DNA from: Anabaena sphaerica FACHB-251
GTDB taxonomy: Bacteria > Cyanobacteriota > Cyanobacteriia > Cyanobacteriales > Nostocaceae
Direction of reading: 5' to 3'
DNA: 64,000 nucleotides
Assembly: GCF_014696825.1 (NCBI RefSeq)
Contig: NZ_JACJQU010000008.1
Location: 141,508 to 205,507 of the forward strand
Position numbers and translations under genes: made by a program. The notes under the pieces are model-generated. The model was not told the origin of the DNA. It saw nothing but the letters and a program-made list of their open reading frames with translations, and did no database searches. The stretch's first letter is position 1; each line of letters opens with the position of its first letter. Of the stretch, positions 8,265-18,258 are shown piece by piece.

Positions 8265-9239
8265 TCAGCGTGGTTTGTTATTTAGATTGTTATTTAACTT
8301 TTGTGCTTGTATTAACAATTTTTCAGCATTTAGCGCCCATTGTGAATTACCCTGTTTTTGATACAAATTTCTGGCATATTCAAATACTTTCACGGCTTCT
8401 GCATATTGCTTTAATTGTATAAAAACTAATCCTGCCCCATAATAAGCATCTGCATAGTTAGAGTTAGCATCGGCTGATTTTCTAAATGCTGCTAATGCTT
8501 CGTTAAATTTGCCCTGATTAAACCAAATTGAACCCAAATTATAATGAGCTTCTGCATATCTGGGATTTATGGCTATTGCCTTGCTAAATGCTTGTTGTGC
8601 TAATTCAATTTTGCCTTGTTGCAAATAAGAAATGCCTAAATGATAGGCTGGTTCTGGGGAATTCTGACTATATGTTATAGCTTGTTGAAAAGATGCGATC
8701 GCACCAGTCCAATCTTTTTGGATTTCTCGCACTAATCCCATGTTATAATGAGCAAAACCCAGCTTTGGATCTAGTTGTAGCGCCCGTTGCAAATAATCAA
8801 CTGCTAACTGTAAATTATTCCCTTCTAATAACGCAGCACCTAAATTTGCAAAAGCTGGTGCAAATTGTGGATCTGCTTGCGCCGCTTGATAAAATGCGTC
8901 TGCTGCTGGTTGTAATTGCCCCGCTTGTCGCAGTGCTAAACCTAAATTATAATGGGCTGCTGCTAATGCGGGATCTAATTGCGTTGCTTGACGAAAAGCA
9001 GCGATCGCATCTGGGATTTTTCCCCCTTGAATCGCCTGTAAGCCTTTATTTAACCAGTCTAAAGCAATTTGACGGGGAGTTTGAGCCAGTAAAGGAAGGT
9101 GAGGATATGGGGAGATGGGAAGATGGGGAGAAGAGGAAATTACTGGACTAATATTTACACCTAGTAGCAGTAAAGTCACAATTCCAATTAGAGGATATTT
9201 TTTTAAGGATAATGTCATAAATTTGCTAGATAATAACAT
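8265..9239 (-). CDS. Secreted or membrane-anchored TPR-repeat protein
   Basis: This 324-residue protein has an N-terminal signal/anchor segment (KKYPLIGIVTLLLLGVNI) and then about seven tandem tetratricopeptide repeats from residue 58 to 310, each with the pattern A..NLG.....G....A...F..A...P. TPR arrays are protein-protein scaffolds; no catalytic domain is present, and the partner is unknown. A second in-frame ATG at 9218 would place the basic residues closer to the start and is equally possible. Confidence 0.8.
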   Translation of the reverse strand: MLLSSKFMTLSLKKYPLIGIVTLLLLGVNISPVISSSPHLPISPYPHLPLLAQTPRQIALDWLNKGLQAIQGGKIPDAIAAFRQATQLDPALAAAHYNLGLALRQAGQLQPAADAFYQAAQADPQFAPAFANLGAALLEGNNLQLAVDYLQRALQLDPKLGFAHYNMGLVREIQKDWTGAIASFQQAITYSQNSPEPAYHLGISYLQQGKIELAQQAFSKAIAINPRYAEAHYNLGSIWFNQGKFNEALAAFRKSADANSNYADAYYGAGLVFIQLKQYAEAVKVFEYARNLYQKQGNSQWALNAEKLLIQAQKLNNNLNNKPR

Positions 9240-9497
9240 CTTGAGTGACTTTTTCTAGTTGAAAAATGTTGTCACAATCTTATTTCTTTACAAAAATTTT
9301 AGATTTGGAATATAAGTTCGTGTTGCTTAATATTACTTAAAGTAAATCTTACGATAAACTACGTTTTTTTTAAACCGAGATTAAAGGATGGATAATAAAA
9401 AATTAAAGCCAGCAGGAATAATTCTCCTGACCAAGATAATGAATTACTCCTGAAAAATACAGAATGCGGTTGAGGGAATCACCGTAAAGGAGGGTTT

Positions 9498-11534
9498 ATG
9501 AACGAAAAAGTAAAATCCGGTTCGCGGAATGTGGCAATTGTTGGACCATATTTAAGTGGAAAAACCACATTACTAGAAAGTTTGTTATTTGTCAGCGGGG
9601 CAATTTCTCGCAAAGGTAACGTTAAAGATGGTAACACAGTCGGAGATAGCGCCAATGAAGCACGCGATCGCCGTATGAGTGTAGAAATATCCGCAGCTTG
9701 TACCGAATATGAAAATACACGCTTCACCTTTATAGATTGTCCCGGTTCGGTAGAATTTGCTCAAGAAACATACAATGCTTTAATGGGAATCGATGCAGCA
9801 ATTGTCGTTTGCGAACCGATCCGTGATAGAGTTCTCACCCTAGCGCCATTATTTAAATTTCTCGATGATTGGGAAATTCCCCACATCATTTTTGTGAATA
9901 AAATGGACAGGGCAAATATTCATGTTTTAGAAACATTAAAAGCCCTGAAAGCTGTTTCCAGTCGTCCTTTAGTGCTTCACCAATACCCCATCATGCAAGG
10001 GGAAGAACTAACAGGATTTATTGATATGGTGAGTGAGGAAGCTTATCAATATCATGCTGGTGCTGCTGCTGATTCTATACCATTTCCTGAAGAATTAAAA
10101 GCAGAAGAACATCAAGCCAGAGCAGAAATGTTAGAAGCTTTGGCAAATTTTGACGACCATTTACTCGAAGAACTTTTAGAAGATATCGAACCGCCTCAAG
10201 ACGAAATTCTCAAAGATTTAAAATTAGAATTAGGTGCAGATTTAGTTGTACCTGTTTTCTTTGGTGTTGCGGAACAAGATTATGGTGTTAGACCTTTATT
10301 AGAAGCAATGTTAAGGGAAGCACCAGCACCAGAAACAACAATGGAACGACGTTTAGGAAAAATCAGTGATACTCCTTTAGCGCAAGTTCTTAAAACCTTC
10401 TATACTCCCCAAGGTGGCAAACTTTCTTTAGTGAGAGTATGGCAAGGAACATTAACAGATGGTATTGTTTTAAATGGCGTTCGTGCTGGGGGTATTTACC
10501 GTTTGATGGGACAACAACAACAGCAAATTAATCAAGCTGTAGCTGGAGAAATTGTGGCTTTAAGTCGCTTGGAAGGAATTAAAACTGGGGATACAATCTC
10601 TACAAATTCCCATTTGCAAGAATTACCAAAAGCGGAAAACTTAGAACCAGTTTTTGCTTTAGCAATTACACCAGAAAAACGCAATGATGAAGTAAAACTT
10701 AGTGCTGCTATTACTAAGTTATTAGAAGAAGATTCTTCTTTAGCTTGGGAACAACACGGTGATACTCATGAAGTGATTTTGTGGGGACAAGGGGAAATAC
10801 ATTTGCAAGTTGCGTTAGATAGACTGCGACGCAAATATAATTTACCAATGTCTACTCATCTTCCTCAAGTTCCTTATAAAGAAACCATTCGCAAACCTGT
10901 CAACTCAGTTCATGGACGTTATAAACACCAAAGCGGTGGACATGGACAATTTGGGGATGTGTTCTTGGATATTCAACCTTTACCAAGAGGGGAAGGTTTT
11001 AATTTCAATGAAAAGATTGTTGGTGGTGTTGTTCCCAGACAATACATTCCTGGGGTAGAAATGGGTGTGCGGGAATTTCTCACACATGGTCCGTTAGGTT
11101 TCCCCATGGTTGATGTTGCGGTGACATTAACCAATGGTTCTTATCATTCCGTTGATAGTTCGGAACAAGCTTTTAAACAAGCTGCACGTCTAGCAATGCA
11201 AACGGGTGTACCCCAAGCGCAACCTACCCTGTTAGAACCGATTTTAAAGGTAGATGTGAATACTCCCAGTGAGTTTACTTCTAAAGTTTTGCAGCTTTTG
11301 AGTGGTAGACGGGGGCAGATTTTAGGTTATGAAGGTAGACAAGATTGGCAAGGTTGGGATAAGGTTTCTGCATATTTACCTCAAGCAGAAATGCAGGATT
11401 TTATTGTAGAATTGCGATCGCTTACTCTTGGTGTTGGTTCTTTCCATTGGGAACAAGACCATCTGCAAGAAGTACCAGAAAAGCTGGCTGAACGCATTCT
11501 AGTTACTAATGGTAATGGTGGTAACGGTAAGTAG
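9498..11534 (+). CDS. Elongation factor G-like GTPase (EF-G paralogue)
   Basis: This 678-residue protein has EF-G domain order: a GTPase domain (G1 GPYLSGKTTL; G3 DCPGS; G4 NKMD), a beta-barrel domain II from about 290, then domains III-V, with the domain IV HGRYKHQSGGHGQFGDV near 475. It is shorter than canonical EF-G (~690-700) and belongs to the EF-G-like side branch. The G3 motif reads DCPGSVEF where EF-G has DTPGHVDF, so the catalytic histidine is replaced by Ser. A role in ribosome recycling or a specialised stress function is inference. It is monocistronic, with a good ribosome-binding site (aaggaggg) before the ATG. Confidence 0.85.
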   Translation: MNEKVKSGSRNVAIVGPYLSGKTTLLESLLFVSGAISRKGNVKDGNTVGDSANEARDRRMSVEISAACTEYENTRFTFIDCPGSVEFAQETYNALMGIDAAIVVCEPIRDRVLTLAPLFKFLDDWEIPHIIFVNKMDRANIHVLETLKALKAVSSRPLVLHQYPIMQGEELTGFIDMVSEEAYQYHAGAAADSIPFPEELKAEEHQARAEMLEALANFDDHLLEELLEDIEPPQDEILKDLKLELGADLVVPVFFGVAEQDYGVRPLLEAMLREAPAPETTMERRLGKISDTPLAQVLKTFYTPQGGKLSLVRVWQGTLTDGIVLNGVRAGGIYRLMGQQQQQINQAVAGEIVALSRLEGIKTGDTISTNSHLQELPKAENLEPVFALAITPEKRNDEVKLSAAITKLLEEDSSLAWEQHGDTHEVILWGQGEIHLQVALDRLRRKYNLPMSTHLPQVPYKETIRKPVNSVHGRYKHQSGGHGQFGDVFLDIQPLPRGEGFNFNEKIVGGVVPRQYIPGVEMGVREFLTHGPLGFPMVDVAVTLTNGSYHSVDSSEQAFKQAARLAMQTGVPQAQPTLLEPILKVDVNTPSEFTSKVLQLLSGRRGQILGYEGRQDWQGWDKVSAYLPQAEMQDFIVELRSLTLGVGSFHWEQDHLQEVPEKLAERILVTNGNGGNGK

Positions 11535-11644
11535 TGAAATCTCGTTCCCAGTCTCTGACTGGGAATGCTATCTGGAAGGTTCTACCTTCCTTTCTTTTGT
11601 CTCACGCAGAGACGCAGAGGCGCAGAGAGGGGGAAGGCAAAAAA

Positions 11645-12121
11645 TTAAGATTGTTCTGGTAAATAATCTTGATTTAAACTTTCTTCTGTCGTAAACGGAG
11701 AATCTACAGGAAAAGTATCAAGTGATAAACCTGTTTCTAATGATGCTTGTTTTCTCGCATCTTGATAAGATTCTTTAAATACGTCACAGAAGTATTTTTT
11801 TAAACTTGGACTTTCGGTTAATTCTTCTTTCAATCTGCGTCTATGTTCAAATATAGTAGATAACCAACTATTACTGCATTTATCTGGTTGATATAGTTGA
11901 TATTTATATTTGAGAAGGTGCATTAATAACACTAATAAATTACTTTTTAATGCTCTTTTTTCACTTCTACCCATGCTTTCGATTTCTTCAATCAAATTAG
12001 TTAAGTCAATTTCTGCAAAGTTACCATTTTTTAATAGTTTTGCTGTAGTTTCTATCCACAGATAAAAGTCTTCATTATAAAGATTTGAGTTAGTAACGGC
12101 TGTTGGTTGAGTTGCTGTCAT
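11645..12121 (-). CDS. DUF29 family protein
   Basis: This 158-residue protein has the DUF29 pattern: an N-terminal YNEDFYLWIETTAKLLKNGNF, then LIEEIESMGRSEKRALKSNLLVLLMHLLKYKYQ, and a C-terminal acidic tail. DUF29 proteins are abundant and lineage-expanded in filamentous cyanobacteria, and their function is unknown. It converges on the EF-G-like gene, with a degenerate dispersed repeat (cacgcagagacgcagag) at about 11602-11630 between them. Confidence 0.85.
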   Translation of the reverse strand: MTATQPTAVTNSNLYNEDFYLWIETTAKLLKNGNFAEIDLTNLIEEIESMGRSEKRALKSNLLVLLMHLLKYKYQLYQPDKCSNSWLSTIFEHRRRLKEELTESPSLKKYFCDVFKESYQDARKQASLETGLSLDTFPVDSPFTTEESLNQDYLPEQS

Positions 12122-12315
12122 TTTATTTCAACCTCCTCAAATAAATTATGATATTTTTCGGTAGCGTCTTTGAGATAATTATAGAATAATTCCATTCACC
12201 AATACAAAAATAACCCCAATTTAAATTAATTACCTAATGATGACCAAACCTTAAATTCATGATTATACTTGTATGTTAAGTATATACAACATCTTAACAA
12301 CACAGGAAAATCATA

Positions 12316-13212
12316 ATGGGCTTTATATTCTCCCTCCTCACAAGTCTCATAGCTAGTCTCATATATCTCCAAAGCAGCAAAATCACCAGCACCAAGACTC
12401 AAATTGCAGTACGCGGAATTACCATATTAATTGGTAGTATTGCCTTATTAGCTTCTATTTCCAGATTGTTGGTGATAGTCCCACCAGGAAATGTGGGTGT
12501 TATCAACCTATTTGGTAACGTTTCCGACAATACCCTAGATTCAGGTGTTCACTTAGTTAACCCCTTTGCCAAAGTGTTGAATTTTTCTACTCGTCTGAAA
12601 GATATTAAGGAAAACATAGACACAACATCTCAAGAAGGTTTGAGTTTAAATCTTGATGTCAGTCTTCAATATAGACTTGACCCCCAGAAAGCAGCGATAG
12701 TATATAAAACAATTGGAACTGATGAAAAAGAATTGATTATTTCCAGATTTCGTTCTACAGTCCGCGCTATTACAGCCAACTATCCAGCTAGTGCAGTTTA
12801 CTCCACAAAACGTCAAGAAATAGTCCAAAAAATTGACCAACAACTCACCCAGGATATACCAAAATTAGGCTTTATTGTTGACCAAGCACTTTTGAGAAAT
12901 GTGAAAATGCCGGATAGTCTACAGACAGCAATTCAGCAAAAGCTCAAAGCTGAACAAGAAAATGAGCAAATGAAATTTGTGTTAGAAAAAGAGCGTCAAG
13001 AAGCTGAAAGAAAGAAAATTGAAGCTAAAGGTATAGCTGACTCTCAAAAAATTATCTCTGGTGGACTCACTAACCAAATTCTGCAATTACGTGCCATTGA
13101 AGCTACAGAAAAACTTGCTCAATCTAATAATTCTAAAGTTGTAGTTATCGGTTCTGAAAAAGGGGGAACACCGATTTTAATTCAGTCAGAAACAGGAACA
13201 TCAAAACCATAA
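12316..13212 (+). CDS. Prohibitin/SPFH (band 7) membrane protein
   Basis: This 298-residue protein has an N-terminal hydrophobic region of two helices up to about residue 55, then a band 7 domain starting VPPGNVGVINLFG and including LDSGVHLVNPFAKV and YRLDPQKAAIVYKTIG. A coiled-coil tail rich in Glu/Lys/Gln (QEAERKKIEAKGIADSQKI) follows. SPFH proteins form ring scaffolds in membranes and often hold FtsH-type proteases. The length and C-terminal pattern match cyanobacterial prohibitin homologues. No obvious operon partner. Confidence 0.88.
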   Translation: MGFIFSLLTSLIASLIYLQSSKITSTKTQIAVRGITILIGSIALLASISRLLVIVPPGNVGVINLFGNVSDNTLDSGVHLVNPFAKVLNFSTRLKDIKENIDTTSQEGLSLNLDVSLQYRLDPQKAAIVYKTIGTDEKELIISRFRSTVRAITANYPASAVYSTKRQEIVQKIDQQLTQDIPKLGFIVDQALLRNVKMPDSLQTAIQQKLKAEQENEQMKFVLEKERQEAERKKIEAKGIADSQKIISGGLTNQILQLRAIEATEKLAQSNNSKVVVIGSEKGGTPILIQSETGTSKP

Positions 13213-13472
13213 AATATTTTTACAATCTGTTTACACCTCACACAAAAGCAATAACATAAAAATTATTTCTTCTGGATGTTCAACATGAAATGAGCTTCTA
13301 ATTTTAGTTTTATGAATTCCGCGTACAAGATGCTTGTATTCAAGTTATTTGGTAAAAATTACCTAATTACGTAAAGATGTTTGATGTGAAACGTGCGTAG
13401 GGACTCAATTAGATCAAAAATATTGGACAATTCTGTATTTATTAGTGTTTCATACGGAGGTTAATTAAAGAG

Positions 13473-13877
13473 ATGGTGCGGTTTATTTTCACTGGGATTT
13501 TGGTATTATTAACAGCCTGTAGTAGTATTGCATTGCTACCGACTTATGAATTAGTAGAACAAGCGATCGCTATTCAGCTAGAACAAACCCAACAGGAACT
13601 TAAGCAAAAGCTAGATTTAGACTTTCAGAACTTCGACATTACGCGAGTATCAATTACTCAACAACAACCTTTAACCATTGAAAATCTACCCGCTTATCGT
13701 GTACAGGGAACTTATGATTTAACTGTTAAATTACCAAAAAAACAAATCACTCAACCACAAAAACCCTTTGAAATTTATTTGCAAATTCAACGAGAAGGTA
13801 AAAGTTGGCGTTTGCTACTACCCGAAAAAATTAGTAACAATACTCCATCAATTTGGCATAGTTATTTGATTCTTTAG
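13473..13877 (+). CDS. Small predicted lipoprotein
   Basis: I do not recognise this 134-residue protein. It begins with a short signal peptide and a convincing lipobox, LLTAC, giving lipidation at Cys16. The mature part starts with a Gln-rich helix (LEQTQQELKQKLDLDFQNF), then beta-rich segments. It resembles small conserved cyanobacterial lipoproteins. A good ribosome-binding site (cggaggtt) precedes the ATG. It is followed by a split copy of the 33-bp palindrome that may serve as terminator. Confidence 0.7.
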   Translation: MVRFIFTGILVLLTACSSIALLPTYELVEQAIAIQLEQTQQELKQKLDLDFQNFDITRVSITQQQPLTIENLPAYRVQGTYDLTVKLPKKQITQPQKPFEIYLQIQREGKSWRLLLPEKISNNTPSIWHSYLIL

Positions 13878-13884
13878 GGGATGC

Positions 13885-13948
13885 AGATCCCCGACTTCTA
13901 ACATTAATTCATCATATCTTGAATGATTATTAAAGAAGTCGGGTATCT
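13885..13948. repeat. 33-bp palindrome family, split copy
   Basis: The two 15-base arms of the palindrome (agatccccgacttct at 13885-13899 and agaagtcgggtatct at 13934-13948) are present but separated by 34 bases instead of three. The arms still pair with a single mismatch. It lies just after the lipoprotein stop and before the hpnB 3' end. Confidence 0.75.
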
Positions 13949-14024
13949 AGTAATTCTAGTGTTGACTTTTGATTTGAGATTTGTTATACTGAAATTAATA
14001 AGGAAGAACTAGCTTGTAATAATT

Positions 14025-15218
14025 TTAATTTTGATAAACTCTGCCTTTCCAAGCACCTCCCCTTCCTTGCCAATGACGCTTAGCAGAATCTAAAGTCATC
14101 AAAGTATAGAAAACGGCAATTATGGGTAAACAAAATGCTATCCAAAAGGGCGATTTATAAAAGCGAATGATGGGGAAATATGCTAATGTCATTAATAGCC
14201 ACGTGAATAAACCGATGAGAGTAATTGGCAAATTTCCCATCACTAAACCTAAGATAATTCCTAATGGTGGCAGCATATAAACTAAAATCATTCCTAACAC
14301 ACTTCCTGCTAACAACAAAGGAGAATAATTCAGTTGTGTGTAGGCGCTACGGGCTACCATATTCCAGATAGTTTCTAGGGAATCATAAGGACGTAAACTA
14401 TAAGTTAAAGCACTCAATCCTAACCAAATTTTTCCTTGATTGGATTTCACGGCTTTGGCTAAAGAACAATCATCAATTAAAGCTTGACGGATAACTTGTA
14501 GCCCACCAATTTTATGTAGGGTTTCTGTGCGAATTAAAATACAACCACCAGCAGCAGCAGCAGTAGATTTTTTCGGGTTATTTGCCCAGCGAAACGGGTA
14601 GATTTTTTGAAAGAAAAAGACAAAAGCAGGTATTAATAATTGTTCCCAAAAACTTTGACACCGCAGCTTGACCATGATAGATACTAAATCTAAATTCTCT
14701 GTTTCTGCTTTGGTAACTAATCGGCGCAAATTGCTGATATCATGTTCTATATCTGCATCAGTTAGTAAAAAATAATCTGGTAATTTTAGAGACGTTTCAT
14801 CAAACTTCTCTACAGCAGCTTTTACACCTTGTTCCATTGCCCAAAGTTTACCAGTCCAACCAACTGGTAAATCTGCACTAGAGACAATATGTAGTTGTTC
14901 GAGTTTATCAACTGCGTAAGCTACTCCTTGGGCAAAATTTGCTGTACCATCTGTACTTTGATCATCCACTAAAAACACATTGAAATTACCAGGATAGTCT
15001 TGGAGAAGAAGCGATCGCAAACTAATAGGGATGACATCAGCTTCATTCCGCGCTGGAACTACCACACACACCGTAGGTAATTTTTTAGAGATTTTGTATA
15101 CAACGTCTTTACTGGTTTCTAACTGCTGATCTACACGCCAAAACTGTCCCCAAAACAAGAGTAAAAATAACCAAATTGCTAAAGATAAAAGCATCAAACC
15201 CGATAAAATTTCTACCAT
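14025..15218 (-). CDS. hpnB: Hopene-associated glycosyltransferase HpnB
   Basis: This 397-residue family 2 glycosyltransferase has an N-terminal helix, a GT-A catalytic domain (VVVPARNEADVIPISLRSLL; FLVDDQSTDGT; LLTDADIEH; ALIDDCSLAKAVK), and about three or four C-terminal transmembrane helices. The DxD-type residues are in LTDAD and the acceptor-side acidic pair in IDDCS. HpnB proteins are found with hopanoid genes and probably act in modification of bacteriohopane side chains; the substrate is unproven. The squalene-hopene cyclase gene lies divergently 175 bp away, supporting the call. Confidence 0.9.
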   Translation of the reverse strand: MVEILSGLMLLSLAIWLFLLLFWGQFWRVDQQLETSKDVVYKISKKLPTVCVVVPARNEADVIPISLRSLLLQDYPGNFNVFLVDDQSTDGTANFAQGVAYAVDKLEQLHIVSSADLPVGWTGKLWAMEQGVKAAVEKFDETSLKLPDYFLLTDADIEHDISNLRRLVTKAETENLDLVSIMVKLRCQSFWEQLLIPAFVFFFQKIYPFRWANNPKKSTAAAAGGCILIRTETLHKIGGLQVIRQALIDDCSLAKAVKSNQGKIWLGLSALTYSLRPYDSLETIWNMVARSAYTQLNYSPLLLAGSVLGMILVYMLPPLGIILGLVMGNLPITLIGLFTWLLMTLAYFPIIRFYKSPFWIAFCLPIIAVFYTLMTLDSAKRHWQGRGGAWKGRVYQN

Positions 15219-15297
15219 AACTCTTGCAAATTCTCAGTAATTCAGACAGAATACATTGTTTGTTGATTTTGGGAAAGAATGTTAAGTAACTCTACCC

Positions 15298-15330
15298 AGA
15301 TCCCCGACTTCTTCAAGAAGTCGGGGATCT
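15298..15330. repeat. 33-bp palindromic repeat, copy 3
   Basis: Perfect palindrome with 15-base arms and a three-base centre (tca). It sits inside the divergent hpnB/shc promoter region, so as RNA or cruciform it could influence either gene. Confidence 0.85.
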
Positions 15331-15393
15331 ATATCCTGAATGTTTTATGTTTAACTATGTTGACCTACTATTTGGTGCTGAGGTAAGGATTTA

Positions 15394-17304
15394 ATGCAAA
15401 CACAAGACAGGGTGAAAGTCAAGCAAGTTACAGAAGCAATCGCAGCTAGTCAAAAACATCTGCTATCAATTCAACAACCAGATGGTTACTGGTGGGCAGA
15501 ATTAGAATCAAATGTTACCATTACTGCTGAAGCTGTACTGCTACATAAAATTTGGGGAACAGATAAAACTCGACCTTTACATAAAGTTGAAACATATCTG
15601 CGATCGCAACAACGAGAACATGGAGGATGGGAACTATTTTATGGTGATGGTGGAGAACTCAGCACAACAGTAGAAGCTTACATGGCCTTGAGGTTGTTAG
15701 GTGTACCCGCAACAGATCCAGCACTAATAAAAGCTAAATCTTTAATTCTTCAAAAAGGTGGAATTAGCAAAACCCGCATTTTCACTAAATTACATTTAGC
15801 CTTAATAGGTTGCTACAATTGGCGCGGACTTCCATCTCTTCCACCTTGGGTAATGCTGCTACCCGATAATTTCCCCTTCAACATTTATGAACTTTCTAGC
15901 TGGGCGCGTTCTAGCACAGTGCCATTATTAATAGTCTTTGATCGCAAACCAGTTTTTGAAATTGATAACCCCATTAATTTAGATGAATTATATGCAGAAG
16001 GTGTGAATAATGTCAAATGGGAATTACCGAAAAATGGTGATTGGTCAGATATATTCAACATCTTAGATGATGGATTTAAATTAGCAGAAAGTTTCAACTT
16101 TGTACCTTTTAGAAATGAAGGAATCAAAGCCGCAGAAAAATGGATTTTAGAACGTCAAGAAGCAACTGGAGATTGGGGGGGAATTATTCCCGCCATGTTA
16201 AATTCTCTGTTAGCTTTAAAATGCCTAGATTACGACGCTAACGACCCAATTATATATAGAGGTTTAAAAGCAGTTGATAATTTCGCCATTGAAACAGAAA
16301 ATAATTACTGTGTTCAACCTTGTGTATCTCCTGTGTGGGATACAGCATGGGCAATTCGTGCCTTAATTGATTCAGGTTTTCCAGCATATCATCCAGCAAT
16401 TGTCAAAGCTGGAGAATGGTTAATAGATAAACAAATACTTAATTATGGTGATTGGAACGTAAAAAATAAACAAGGAAAACCCGGAGCTTGGGCGTTTGAA
16501 TTTGACAACCGCTTTTATCCAGATGTGGATGATTCTGCTGTAGTTGTCATGGCTTTACATCAAACAAAATTACCCAATGAAGCCCTGAAAAAACAAGCTA
16601 TGAATCGGGCTTTAAATTGGATAGCATCAATGCAGTGTAAACCCGGAGGTTGGGCAGCTTTTGATATTGATAATGATCAAGAGTGGCTGAATTCTGTACC
16701 CTATGGCGATTTAAAAGCCATGATTGATCCAAATACAGCCGATGTCACCGCTAGAGTAATAGAAATGTTGGGGGCTTGTAACTTATCAATTCAACCAGAT
16801 AAGTTAGAAAAATCCCTTGATTATCTTATCAATGAACAAGAAAATGAAGGTTGTTGGTTTGGACGTTGGGGGGTAAATTACATTTATGGTACAAGTGGCG
16901 TTTTATCAGCTTTAGCATTAATAAATCCTCAAAAATATCGCCCTAATATAGAACAAGGTGCAGCTTGGTTAGTCAAAGTTCAAAACTCTGATGGTGGTTG
17001 GGGAGAAACTTGTTTTAGTTACAATGATCCTAGTTTGAAAGGTAAGGGAGACAGCACTGCATCTCAAACAGCTTGGGCTTTAATTGGGTTAATAGCAGCA
17101 GGTGAAGCAACAGGAAAAATGCCTTTTGATAGTATTGAAAAAGGGGTTAATTACTTGTTAGAAACTCAACAAGCAGATGGTACTTGGGATGAGTCATATT
17201 TTACAGGAACAGGTTTTCCTTGTCATTTTTATCTCAAGTATCACCTCTATCAACAGTATTTTCCTTTAATGGCGCTGGGAAGATATCACAGGATTAAAAA
17301 ATAG
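15394..17304 (+). CDS. shc: Squalene-hopene cyclase
   Basis: This 636-residue enzyme folds squalene into hopene at the membrane, the first committed step of hopanoid synthesis. The catalytic DxDD motif is present as DVDDSA near residue 380. At least six QW-type repeats are visible, including QQPDGYWWAE at the N-terminus, QCKPGGWAAFD, QNSDGGWGE and QQADGTWDE. Length is normal (630-650). It is divergent from the glycosyltransferase gene hpnB. No frameshift or missing catalytic residue is seen. Confidence 0.97.
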   Translation: MQTQDRVKVKQVTEAIAASQKHLLSIQQPDGYWWAELESNVTITAEAVLLHKIWGTDKTRPLHKVETYLRSQQREHGGWELFYGDGGELSTTVEAYMALRLLGVPATDPALIKAKSLILQKGGISKTRIFTKLHLALIGCYNWRGLPSLPPWVMLLPDNFPFNIYELSSWARSSTVPLLIVFDRKPVFEIDNPINLDELYAEGVNNVKWELPKNGDWSDIFNILDDGFKLAESFNFVPFRNEGIKAAEKWILERQEATGDWGGIIPAMLNSLLALKCLDYDANDPIIYRGLKAVDNFAIETENNYCVQPCVSPVWDTAWAIRALIDSGFPAYHPAIVKAGEWLIDKQILNYGDWNVKNKQGKPGAWAFEFDNRFYPDVDDSAVVVMALHQTKLPNEALKKQAMNRALNWIASMQCKPGGWAAFDIDNDQEWLNSVPYGDLKAMIDPNTADVTARVIEMLGACNLSIQPDKLEKSLDYLINEQENEGCWFGRWGVNYIYGTSGVLSALALINPQKYRPNIEQGAAWLVKVQNSDGGWGETCFSYNDPSLKGKGDSTASQTAWALIGLIAAGEATGKMPFDSIEKGVNYLLETQQADGTWDESYFTGTGFPCHFYLKYHLYQQYFPLMALGRYHRIKK

Positions 17305-17312
17305 GGAATAAA

Positions 17313-17344
17313 ATATCCTCGACTTCTTGGAGAAGTTGGGGATG
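17313..17344. repeat. 33-bp palindrome family, degenerate copy
   Basis: A degenerate member of the palindrome family (cctcgacttcttggagaagttgggg core) placed about 10 bp after the shc stop, where it can act as a weak hairpin terminator. Confidence 0.6.
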
Positions 17345-17354
17345 TCAGCTTTAA

Positions 17355-17397
17355 TTGTCAGAATCAGGATTTACAGGATTAAAGGATTAACAGGATG
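17355..17397. repeat. Dispersed repeat of the tcagaatcaggat type, copy 1
   Basis: The stretch ttgtcagaatcaggat followed by ttacaggattaaaggattaacaggat is an iterated gga-tt(t)a pattern. Related copies occur at 36235-36260, 37350-37384, 46222-46265, 46297-46339 and 46998-47040, in both orientations. Confidence 0.75.
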
Positions 17398-17616
17398 TAA
17401 CCCACATTCCGCACTTCAAAAAGTAACACAATTAAACTACATTGACAGTCGATTAAAACTTATGGTTTTAGCAATCAATTATCAATGGAAAACACGGCTG
17501 TTCAAAGGTAAGGAAGCCAGTATCTTAAAACAGCAACTATCCACTACTGTTGATAAGTATGTACCCAAATACAAAGAAGCTGATGCTATGGTTGAATCCC
17601 CTAGAATCACTGTTGG

Positions 17617-17682
17617 CTAACGCCACGCTTCGCTATCAAACTCTTTCGGTGGCGTGTCTTGTTGTTTTTGTTTGCGATACAT
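17617..17682 (-). pseudogene. Short N-terminal transposase remnant (possible)
   Basis: On the minus strand, 21 codons starting MYRKQKQQDTPPKEF resemble the N-terminus of IS1182/IS5-like transposases (pattern MYRK...F.LPFGGKL), after which the reading frame is lost in a palindromic gcgtggcgttagcc repeat. The match is from memory of the family pattern and is short, so this is tentative. No further transposase sequence is visible. Confidence 0.3.
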
Positions 17683-18010
17683 TTTGATGCACCTTGATGC
17701 AAGGGTTTTTACCTATTTTACCCTTTTTTCTTGCACTTTGTTTCTCTTTTCTGACCCTCAAACTCTTGATTTATCTAGGTTTTGCCTTTATTCAGCAAAC
17801 CCTATGTAAATTTGTTAACTAGTACAAGTTCACCATTGGTAGAAAACTGGTAGACTATATTTTCTAACCAATACAAACGCACCAGTTACAGATTATTTCA
17901 TCAAGTAACATTTACATTTGGTACAAAATTGGTACAAAGTTAGTCAAGAGAGTTTGTTGCTTTATACCAATTGAACCTGGAGAACCTTATAGGGTAAGAG
18001 TTTTACCTTA
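17683..18010. other. Gene-free AT-rich spacer before tRNA-Cys
   Basis: No convincing gene is seen here. The stretch holds two similar pairs of short repeats (ttggtagaaaactggtag at about 17835-17855 and ttggtacaaaattggtac at about 17918-17936). It lies on the 3' side of the tRNA-Cys gene, a common integration target, but no duplicated tRNA 3' end or integrase gene is visible. Confidence 0.5.
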
Positions 18011-18082
<72 letters not shown>

Positions 18083-18258
18083 GCACTCACAATTACTCAT
18101 ATTATCACCTTTTTTCTTGAATTGCATCCCTCTGGAAAAAATTTTTTGGTGATTGGTGATTGGGGACTGGGGACTGGGAACGGAAGTTATTAATTTTGAC
18201 TTTTGACTTTTGACTTTTGACTTGATACCTCCCCTATTCCCTATTCCCTGTTCCCTCT

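Noticed and set aside
17327..17620. 97-codon plus-strand reading frame after shc
   Set aside because: Its first third is the palindrome and the dispersed repeat, there is no ribosome-binding site, and the rest matches no family; it is more likely repeat-derived.
17683..18010. Possible integrated element at the tRNA-Cys 3' end
   Set aside because: No repeated tRNA 3' segment, integrase or excisionase gene is visible.
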